From an uncultured Prevotella sp. (GTDB taxonomy: Bacteria > Bacteroidota > Bacteroidia > Bacteroidales > Bacteroidaceae): a DNA stretch of 27,838 nt. The stretch spans positions 1 through 27,838 of the forward strand of contig CAMOQW010000015.1 in the NCBI GenBank assembly GCA_946623195.1, read 5' to 3'. Numbering within the stretch: the first letter of the stretch is position 1; each line of letters begins with the position of its first letter. This document shows, piece by piece, positions 1-7,115 of the stretch. The notes under the pieces are model-generated. The model had not been told where the DNA came from. It did not search any database and worked only from the letters and a program-made list of their open reading frames with translations. The translations under genes and the position numbers were made by a program.

Positions 1-30
1 ATAGATATTAAAATGAATAAATATTGTTTT

Positions 31-1218
31 TTAGTATAGGAAGCCAAGTAGCCACAGGGGTATCTGGTTGTCCTTTCCAATTTCAGTGTTATAGCGTGCA
101 TAGATAGTATCTGGCGCATACCTTATTTTATTTGGTGCACTGGCATCGCAGACACGGAATTTCATCTTGCCGTCTACTGTGTAGAAACTGTCATGCCCGT
201 TCTGGTTGACCTTGTGGTCTTTCCAGAGAGAATTGACAAAGAATGTCTCCATTGCCGTCTGTTTCTCTACATGGATGGGGTAGATGGCATAGAGCAGGTT
301 ACTATTATGGAGCATGATCTTCGACGGCTTTTTGGGAAAGTCTTCGCCCACGGGATAAATCATGTTCAGCAGTCGTGCATCAGTCAGATACTTGATATAG
401 TTCATCACCGTGGCACGGCTGGTCTCAATGTCGTTAGCCAGTTTCGACACGTTGGGAGCCTTAGGCCCTTCTTCAGCCAGTTCGTAGAACAGCTTCTTGA
501 TTTTCGTCAGATACTTCAGCTCTATCTGCTTGATGAGCAGAATGTCCACCTCAGTCATCATGTTCATCGTCTTCAGCAGGTTTTCGCTGTAGTTGCGCTG
601 TTCCTGGAAGAAAGGGTAGAATCCATGATGGATGTAGTCTTGGAAGTAGCGGTTGGGTGATACCTTGGGCAGTATCTGCTTGATGATGCGCTCATGGTCG
701 CGCAGTATTTCCTCCAGGGTATATGCCTGGAAGTCGTTGCCCGTCATCAGATTGATGAATTCGCGGAAAGAGAAACCTCTGAGATTGTACGACTTGACGA
801 TGCCGTTCAGCTCGGGATTCTCATCCTTCAGGCGCATCACGCTGGAGCCCGTGAAGACAATCTTCAGATAGGGGTAGAGGTCGTAGCACTTACGCAGTTC
901 CGAACTCCAGTCGGGCTGTTTGAACACCTGGTCAATCAGCAGCACGCGACCTCCGTGACGGCAGAATTCGCCAGCAAAGTCGGCAATACCACGCCCCTGG
1001 AAGTAGAAGTTGTTCATATTGATGTACAGGCACTGGCGGTCGTTGGTATCGAAGTGCTCCTTGGCATACTGTAAAAGAAAGGTTGTCTTCCCGACACCTC
1101 GTGTACCTTTGATGCCAATCATGCGGTCGCGCCAGTCTATCTCATCCATCAAGGAGCGACGAACCGGCGCATTGACATGCTCCACCAAGTAGCGATGTGT
1201 CCGAAAGAAAGCTTCCAT
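31..1218 (-). CDS. AAA-type (AAA_14-like) ATPase with C-terminal winged-helix-like region
   Basis: A 395-residue protein resembling the large family of stand-alone prokaryotic ATPases with an AAA_14 domain and a C-terminal DUF4143-like or helix-turn-helix region. The Walker A motif GTRGVGKTT is at residues 38-46. The Walker B strand RVLLID is at about 91-96, and a sensor-like GSS follows at 124-126. In this family Walker B is normally followed by Glu (DE). Here the codon after Asp96 is CAG, so the motif reads DQ. Residues of about 255-290 (LANDIETSRATVMNYIKYL) look like a helix-turn-helix. No signal peptide or membrane segment is seen. The gene stands alone with its own promoter and is separated from the upstream operon by a terminator. 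The physiological role of these ATPases is poorly known, and I assign only the fold. Confidence 0.85.
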   Translation of the reverse strand: MEAFFRTHRYLVEHVNAPVRRSLMDEIDWRDRMIGIKGTRGVGKTTFLLQYAKEHFDTNDRQCLYINMNNFYFQGRGIADFAGEFCRHGGRVLLIDQVFKQPDWSSELRKCYDLYPYLKIVFTGSSVMRLKDENPELNGIVKSYNLRGFSFREFINLMTGNDFQAYTLEEILRDHERIIKQILPKVSPNRYFQDYIHHGFYPFFQEQRNYSENLLKTMNMMTEVDILLIKQIELKYLTKIKKLFYELAEEGPKAPNVSKLANDIETSRATVMNYIKYLTDARLLNMIYPVGEDFPKKPSKIMLHNSNLLYAIYPIHVEKQTAMETFFVNSLWKDHKVNQNGHDSFYTVDGKMKFRVCDASAPNKIRYAPDTIYARYNTEIGKDNQIPLWLLGFLY

Positions 1219-1245
1219 TCGTATAGATTTGTTTTAAAACGTGTG

Positions 1246-1276
1246 CAAAGGTAATACTTTTCCCGCAAATTGCAAA
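1246..1276 (-). promoter_or_regulatory. Bacteroidetes-type promoter for the AAA ATPase gene
   Basis: On the minus strand a -33 box TTTG (1276-1273) is followed after 19 bases by the -7 box TACCTTTG (1253-1246). This matches the Bacteroidetes sigma-70 consensus TTTG-N19-21-TAnnTTTG. The predicted start of transcription is about 20-25 bases before the ATG at 1218. Confidence 0.7.
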
Positions 1277-1327
1277 GTCAAGTTGGCAATTTTCTCACTA
1301 AATTAAGTTATTTTTGCGCTATCTAAA

Positions 1328-1352
1328 TAAAAAAGGTAGTCAGTGACTACCC
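1328..1352 (-). terminator. Intrinsic terminator of the six-gene signalling operon
   Basis: GGTAGTCA (1335-1342) and TGACTACC (1344-1351) form an inverted repeat. Read on the minus strand it gives a 6-7 bp hairpin followed directly by six T residues and a further AT-rich stretch. It begins 9 bases after the stop codon of the last TonB receptor gene, so it closes that operon and insulates the ATPase gene downstream. Confidence 0.8.
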
Positions 1353-1360
1353 AATAATGA

Positions 1361-3916
1361 TTAGAATTTGTAAGATATGTCGAACAGGAACCAGCGGCCG
1401 CGCTGTGGAATGAGACCGGTATTGACACCGCTGAGTGAGTATTTCCTGTTGAACAGATTGTGGATGTTGAGGGCCAGCCCGAGCTTGCCTATCTGATAGT
1501 CGGCACCCACGTTGACGGTGAAATAGGGATTGATATCTTTAGTCACAGTAGTTTCCTTGCTCAACTTTTCTATGTTCTCATAAGCAGTGTTAAACTCTTG
1601 CAGCTCGGAGGGCGTCATCTTGTCGAAGTCGATACTCTGAGTCGCCGTATTCCAGTATTTTTCCATTAATGTCAAGTACACCTCGTTATATTTATAGAGT
1701 AGCATGTAGTTGACTATGTTGGCAAACTGGGTGGTCTGCTTATCGCAGAAAGCGATGTTGGCATGCAGTCTCAGCCTGTCGGTAAGTTTCCATGCCAACA
1801 CACTGTTGACGGAGAACTTAGGTGTGTTGAACGGATGCGGATATTCATTATCGAACACTTCGAATTTTCTGGTAGCCAGCCAGGTGGCGATAAGATTGGC
1901 CGTGAAGCGACGGGTGGTGTATCTGCCTGAGAACTCTAGTCCGTAGAGATCGGAGTTGCTGCCGTTGAGGTGTTCCAGCAAGTTGGGCACGATGAGGTTC
2001 TTGGCGTGGTTGTAGAAAGCATTGACCTCGAAGTTAAGACCTTTTACCCATTGTGTGGCTCCAAACGTCAGCTGGTAGGAATGCAGCGTCTCAGGGTCGA
2101 TATTGGCGGTGAGTTCCTTGAGGTTCAGCCCCTCGAATGCCGTCAGGAAAAGGTTCGACTTACGATAGAAAAATGGAGCATCGATGAATGCCTTCGAGTA
2201 GCTCAGCTTGACATTCCACTTAGGCTGCGCGTAGATGAGAGCCACACGGGGTGAGAACTCGCGGATGGTCGTGGAATCGTAGCGAAACTTGTAGTCGAAG
2301 CGTAAACCGGCATTGAGTATGAGTGAACGCCACTGGTGTTTCAATTGTATATAGCCGTTGGCGCTGTTCTCGTGGGCTTTGCCGAGATCAGAGACAATGT
2401 TGTTTTCGGGCAGTGTCAGTTTGAAGTTATAACCGAAAACATAGCGGGTGTCGTCTAATTTGAAGTAAGAGTATTCAGCGCCGAAAGACAGCAACCCTTT
2501 ATGATGCTGGTTGTTCATATAGCTCCAGTCACCTTGTAGTTTGATGCCGAATGTGTGCTCCTGTCCGCTGACATAACGAGAGTAACCGCCATGGTCGTTG
2601 GCTTTCAGCTGTTCCAGAGCCGCATCATCGATGGGCAGCAATTCTATGAAACCAGGCAGTTTCTGGTCGCTGATGGCTTGGTAGTGAGTCATGTCGCTAT
2701 TGTCGTAGCTGACGGTGCCGCGCAGGAATACATTGTCAAACTGATGCTGAAGACTGAGGTGGGCATGGTGTGAAGATGTGGTAAAGCTGGGACCGACAGC
2801 GTTGAACGTCTTGTAAGAGTCATGATTGTAGGGTTCGAAAAGGAAAGACATGGTCAGGGGAGCCTGTACTTGCGAGAACTGAGAGGTATAGAGGAACTGC
2901 AGGTTTTTGTAGCGTAAAGAGCTGCCGAACTCGTAGGAGGGCTTATTACCTATAGCTCCAACTGTGGCATAGCCGTCGGAGCCGTAGCTTTGGCCGAGTC
3001 CGGTTTCTTCCTTTGGAATGAAAAAGTCCTGGCCTGCTGACTTGTACAGGTTGGCCCACAGCAGAATGTCAAGATCGAAGAACCGTTTGCCAAACAGAAT
3101 GTTGCCGCGCAACTGGCGGTAGTTGCCCACACCAGCTGACAGTCGGACACCATCCACGTCAGCTCCGCTTTTGGTGATGAGGTTGACCACAGCTGTCAAT
3201 GCCACATTGCCGTAGAGTGAGGAGGCCGGGCCGCGCAGCACCTCAATCTGTTTCAGCTTTTCGAGTCCGATGCTGAAGTCTGGCGAAGCTATATTGGTTG
3301 AGTAGCTGTTCAGTCGGTGACCGTTCAGCATGACGAGTATTTTCTCTTGTCCGTTGCCGTAGATGCCTCGCATGGAGATGTTGATGTCATCGTTGCAGTC
3401 GATGATGTTCATGCCGGGCACATAGGTTGCCAACACTTCCTGCAGGTTGCGTGCTCCTGAGTCGTGTATCATCTCTTCTGTGATGAGTGTGATGGGCACG
3501 GGTACCTCACTCAGCTGTTCAGCCTGGCTTGATGCGGTAGTAATGGTGGCTGACATGCCTCTCTTGATATTCTCTACCATGTCGGTGAAGCGCTGGTAGT
3601 CATCAAGTGTAGGGGTGTAGTAGGGGTTGTCAGCTAGCAGCAGCTGTGTGTATTTCTCAGCCAGATCATCGCGGTCGACGGCCATATTGGTAAGTGCCAA
3701 CAGGCGGTAGACACTTTGAAGCAGGTCGTTGGGGAATTTTCCCAGATTGTTAGACAGCAGACTATCCGCTTGCTCGAATCGTCCGATAAAGTATTCTGAC
3801 TCAGCTTGCTTGTAGATGGCACGGTAGTCGGTAGTACTGTTTTGTGCGTAACCGCCGGTGAAAACTCCAAGCGGGATGAATAGTGCGTAAAGTCGTATAA
3901 TGTTACTTTTGTTCAT
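1361..3916 (-). CDS. TonB-dependent outer-membrane receptor with N-terminal TPR-like module (paralogue 1)
   Basis: An 851-residue outer-membrane protein. A signal peptide (about residues 1-25, ending AYAQ) is followed by a TPR-like helical stretch (about 30-118) containing FEQADSLL and a terminal FTDMVENIK segment. A linker with ITTASS leads into the plug domain, which shows VPVPITLITEEM, the LRGPASSLYGNVA plug signature and VVNLITKSG. A long beta-barrel region ends in the aromatic C-terminus FDISYKF typical of outer-membrane barrels. No SusD-like partner or CarboxypepD_reg repeat is present, so a classical polysaccharide-utilisation receptor is unlikely. The gene starts 3 bases after the stop of its paralogue and is the last gene of the operon. 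The ligand is unknown; a role in signal input or in uptake tied to the kinases is an inference from context. Confidence 0.9.
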   Translation of the reverse strand: MNKSNIIRLYALFIPLGVFTGGYAQNSTTDYRAIYKQAESEYFIGRFEQADSLLSNNLGKFPNDLLQSVYRLLALTNMAVDRDDLAEKYTQLLLADNPYYTPTLDDYQRFTDMVENIKRGMSATITTASSQAEQLSEVPVPITLITEEMIHDSGARNLQEVLATYVPGMNIIDCNDDINISMRGIYGNGQEKILVMLNGHRLNSYSTNIASPDFSIGLEKLKQIEVLRGPASSLYGNVALTAVVNLITKSGADVDGVRLSAGVGNYRQLRGNILFGKRFFDLDILLWANLYKSAGQDFFIPKEETGLGQSYGSDGYATVGAIGNKPSYEFGSSLRYKNLQFLYTSQFSQVQAPLTMSFLFEPYNHDSYKTFNAVGPSFTTSSHHAHLSLQHQFDNVFLRGTVSYDNSDMTHYQAISDQKLPGFIELLPIDDAALEQLKANDHGGYSRYVSGQEHTFGIKLQGDWSYMNNQHHKGLLSFGAEYSYFKLDDTRYVFGYNFKLTLPENNIVSDLGKAHENSANGYIQLKHQWRSLILNAGLRFDYKFRYDSTTIREFSPRVALIYAQPKWNVKLSYSKAFIDAPFFYRKSNLFLTAFEGLNLKELTANIDPETLHSYQLTFGATQWVKGLNFEVNAFYNHAKNLIVPNLLEHLNGSNSDLYGLEFSGRYTTRRFTANLIATWLATRKFEVFDNEYPHPFNTPKFSVNSVLAWKLTDRLRLHANIAFCDKQTTQFANIVNYMLLYKYNEVYLTLMEKYWNTATQSIDFDKMTPSELQEFNTAYENIEKLSKETTVTKDINPYFTVNVGADYQIGKLGLALNIHNLFNRKYSLSGVNTGLIPQRGRWFLFDISYKF

Positions 3917-3919
3917 CAG

Positions 3920-6286
3920 TTAAAACGTATAAGCTATGGACGCTATCAGGTTGCGGCCGCGTTGTCGGTAGGGGTACATGTTGAAGTCTGCGCCAGTCAA
4001 ATAACGTTTGGTGTCAAGTATGTTTTCACAATCCACAGCCAGTTGCAGTCTGCCGTTGAATGTATACTTGGCTCCTAAGTCGAAAATGACGGTCTTGTCG
4101 AGATATTTTTCCTGAAGAGATGTGCCGTCTTCGGTATAATGGGAATTCATCAGTTTACTCCCCTCGTACTTGGCATTGCCGTAAATCTTCAGTGCATGCA
4201 TCTTGTGCTTGATGAGTTGATACCCCACGTTCAGATTGGCAGTCAGGTGTGGTACGCTGAGCACCCGGTGTTTGGCTTCGCTATAGAAATAATTGTCAGC
4301 TTTCCAGTCCTTACACCAGTAGAAATTGAGCAAGGCCATCAGACGTGACTGTTTGTACATCAGACTGGCCTCGACCCCGAAGTTCTTATACATCCCCTCG
4401 TTTTCCCACCTGTTTCCTGTAGCCTGATAAGACTGGAAGTAGAGATTCTCATATTTGTTGTAGACGAGATTGACATCGTAGGAAAGATGCCATGGCTCAA
4501 TGCGTCCCATCAGGTTAAACTGTATGGCAGTGAGATATTGTGGCAGGTATTCGGAATCTATAAAATAATTCTGCATCGAACGGTAGTAGTACGACATGTC
4601 AACAAACGATTTGGCGTACGTTAGTTTCATGCTGAAGTCTGTCTTAGGACTATAAATCAAGGCCAGACGGGGCGACACAGCCTTTACGTTGTCTTGTTCG
4701 AATCGGTGTTTGATGTCGTAACGAATGCCTGCGTTGAGAATCAGCTTCGACGTAAAATTGTGCTTGCCCTGCGCATAGAACGACAGGCTGTTTTCTGCCG
4801 CCTTGACATCTTTTGTCAGAAAGGGTGGCTCACTAAAAACCCCAGTGTATGAACTGCCTGAAACAAACGACATTTCCGTCAGTCTGAAATGCTCATACTG
4901 CGCACCGATGAGGAAGTTGCCCTTCATGCCGCCCAGACTGTATTTGGTGCTGGCTCTCAGATTGCTGCCCATCGTACCCTCCTTGAATTTACCATAGTTG
5001 TAAATGCCATAGAGCGTGAACTCATCATCCGGCTCTTTGACTGACTCATCACCGGCAGCCTCGTAAAAATGATGGGCATACCAGTCGCCGTAAGCCGAGG
5101 CGTTGAGCGTTACGTTTCCGAGCATACGGGTGTAGCCAATTTCGACATGATTTTCCTCTATTCCCTTTCCGGGCATGATGCCATCCATGCTTCTGTACTT
5201 GTCGTAATCGTAATAACCCATGCTACCATACTGCGTCAGTTTTTTGCTGTTTTTCCTGGAGAACATGATGTCAAACCCCTTGTATTTGAATGACATGCCG
5301 ATGTCATAGCTTGGTGTGTCCTTATAGGCATCAACAAAGGCATTGAATTTTGGGTTGATGTCAGTTAGGAAATGGTTATTGTACTCCTTGGCGTCACGCG
5401 CTGGAATCAATTGTCCGTCAGACCGGTAGAATGAGCCCCATACCAAGATGTCAGCATCCATAAAACGGGTGCCGGCCACCAGGTCTGCCTTATGCGTATT
5501 GAACGAGCCGTAGCCGTACTTGGCCTTCACACCGTCAACGTCCTTTCCGCTCTTGGTGATAATGTTCACCACAGCCGATAGCGCCACGTTGCCGTATAGA
5601 GAAGACGCCGGACCGCGCAACACCTCGATGCGTTCTATCTTCTCCGTGCTGATGGCGTAGTCCATCGAACAGCTATTTATAAAACGGTTGTTCAGCCGGT
5701 GACCGTTCTCCATGACGAGTATGAGTTCCTGATAGACGTTGAATGCACCATGCATCGACATGTTATCTTCTTGCCCTGTCGACACTTCTGCCATACCGGG
5801 AACGAAGGTGGCCAGTATCTGGCCCAGACGCTTGTTATAGCCCAGGCTCTCAATCATCTCGCTGGTGATGATGGTGACGGGTACAGGAGCCTCGTTGATG
5901 GTCTCCGACACGCTGGAAGCCGTGGTAATGGTGGTGATGTGGCCTGCCTTCAGCCGGTTGACCATATCTTCGAAACGGATAGGATCATTGACGGTATTGT
6001 AGAAGTTGTTGAGCTCTATCAGCTGACTGGCATAGCGTTCGGCTTCGGCTTCTTTGTCTTGTGCCAAATAGCACAAGGCTATTAGGCGCAGTGCCTTCTG
6101 CTTGTCGGCTGTATGCATGTTGCCGATGTTACTCAGAAGCAATTCCAACGCCTGGTCAAACTGCCCCAGCTCATAGTTCTCGCCGGCTTGCTCCAGCAAC
6201 TGCGTATGGTTATCGTTTTGTGCTAACAACGGGACAGCAGACAGAAGAGCGATCAACAATATGTAAAGAAACCGGGCATGCGTCAT
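3920..6286 (-). CDS. TonB-dependent outer-membrane receptor with N-terminal TPR-like module (paralogue 2)
   Basis: A 788-residue paralogue of the next gene in the operon, with the same layout. It has a signal peptide (residues 1-23, cleavage near LLAQ) and a TPR-like stretch at about 28-110, with YELGQFDQALELL, LIALCYLAQDKEAEAERYA and a DPIRFEDMVNRLK tail. The ITTASS linker leads to a plug with VPVTIITSEMIES and LRGPASSLYGNVA, and the barrel ends in ASIAYTF. Its ATG overlaps the TGA of the upstream kinase gene (ATGA at 6286-6283), so translation is probably coupled. The two receptors differ widely in barrel loops while keeping the N-terminal module, as expected if ligands differ but the periplasmic partner is shared. 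That last point is inference. Confidence 0.9.
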   Translation of the reverse strand: MTHARFLYILLIALLSAVPLLAQNDNHTQLLEQAGENYELGQFDQALELLLSNIGNMHTADKQKALRLIALCYLAQDKEAEAERYASQLIELNNFYNTVNDPIRFEDMVNRLKAGHITTITTASSVSETINEAPVPVTIITSEMIESLGYNKRLGQILATFVPGMAEVSTGQEDNMSMHGAFNVYQELILVMENGHRLNNRFINSCSMDYAISTEKIERIEVLRGPASSLYGNVALSAVVNIITKSGKDVDGVKAKYGYGSFNTHKADLVAGTRFMDADILVWGSFYRSDGQLIPARDAKEYNNHFLTDINPKFNAFVDAYKDTPSYDIGMSFKYKGFDIMFSRKNSKKLTQYGSMGYYDYDKYRSMDGIMPGKGIEENHVEIGYTRMLGNVTLNASAYGDWYAHHFYEAAGDESVKEPDDEFTLYGIYNYGKFKEGTMGSNLRASTKYSLGGMKGNFLIGAQYEHFRLTEMSFVSGSSYTGVFSEPPFLTKDVKAAENSLSFYAQGKHNFTSKLILNAGIRYDIKHRFEQDNVKAVSPRLALIYSPKTDFSMKLTYAKSFVDMSYYYRSMQNYFIDSEYLPQYLTAIQFNLMGRIEPWHLSYDVNLVYNKYENLYFQSYQATGNRWENEGMYKNFGVEASLMYKQSRLMALLNFYWCKDWKADNYFYSEAKHRVLSVPHLTANLNVGYQLIKHKMHALKIYGNAKYEGSKLMNSHYTEDGTSLQEKYLDKTVIFDLGAKYTFNGRLQLAVDCENILDTKRYLTGADFNMYPYRQRGRNLIASIAYTF

Positions 6287-7104
6287 TTCTTGATGGGAAA
6301 AGTCATGGTGAATGTGGTGCCAATGCCTTCCTGACTTTCAAAGCTCAGGCTGCCTTGATGCTTGTTTTCTATGATGTCGCGTGTGATAGACATGCCCAGT
6401 CCTGTGCCTTGTCCTACAGGCTTGGTCGTGAAGAAATTTTCGAAAAGCCGTACCTTCACTTCATCGTTCATGCCTTCGCCATTGTCTTTAATGACGATGA
6501 TGATATTGGTGCCGTCACTGCTGACCTTCACATCAATGGTGGGTGAGTAGTTGCCATCTTGCTGTTGCTGTTTATGCCAGACGGTATAGCATGCATTATT
6601 CATCAGGTTGAGCACGGCACGGCTGATGTCCTGGGGAATCACTCGCACCATCGGGATTCCCTCCTGATAGTCTTCGTGAATAGTAAGGTTAAAACCTTTA
6701 TGACTGGCGCGCATGGCGTGATAGGACAGCCATACATACTCCTTCACGATACGGCAGACGTCTGAGGGTATGAACTCGCTCTCGTTTCCCCGCGAGACAA
6801 GTAGTATACCCTGAATGATGTTGATGGCACGCTCGCCGTGTTCTACTATCTTGCTCAAGTTCTCTTTCAGGTCGGCGACGATGTCGTCTACTTCCTGGCG
6901 GTCGTCGTCTGAAAAACGCTCGGCATTGTCTTCGACAATCTCGGCTAGGTCGTTCAGCAACTTGTCTGACATTTTGCTGAAGTTAATGACGAAGTTGAGC
7001 GGGTTCTGTATCTCGTGGGCTATACCGGCACTGAGTATGCCGAGGGCGGCCAGTTTCTCCTGTTCCTTCAGTTGCTGTTGCAGTGTCTCTAATTCTTTCT
7101 CCAT
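6283..7104 (-). CDS. Soluble sensor histidine kinase with intact H-box
   Basis: A 273-residue cytoplasmic kinase with no signal peptide, membrane segment or PAS domain. A short coiled-coil lead (1-20) runs into the dimerisation/phosphoacceptor helix GIAHEIQNPLNF with His30. The ATPase domain has the N-box NLMNNA (Asn170), G1 box DNGEGM (207-212), F-box FENFFTTK and G2 box GQGTGLGMS (231-239). All catalytic motifs are present. It follows the membrane-bound kinase-like gene by 11 bases and overlaps the next receptor gene by 4. Since it has no sensor domain of its own and its neighbour lacks the phosphoacceptor His, the two may act as a split sensor/kinase pair (inference). The likely phosphate acceptor is the receiver-phosphatase encoded first in the operon. 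Confidence 0.9.
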   Translation of the reverse strand: MEKELETLQQQLKEQEKLAALGILSAGIAHEIQNPLNFVINFSKMSDKLLNDLAEIVEDNAERFSDDDRQEVDDIVADLKENLSKIVEHGERAINIIQGILLVSRGNESEFIPSDVCRIVKEYVWLSYHAMRASHKGFNLTIHEDYQEGIPMVRVIPQDISRAVLNLMNNACYTVWHKQQQQDGNYSPTIDVKVSSDGTNIIIVIKDNGEGMNDEVKVRLFENFFTTKPVGQGTGLGMSITRDIIENKHQGSLSFESQEGIGTTFTMTFPIKK

Positions 7105-7115
7105 AGCTATTGGCT

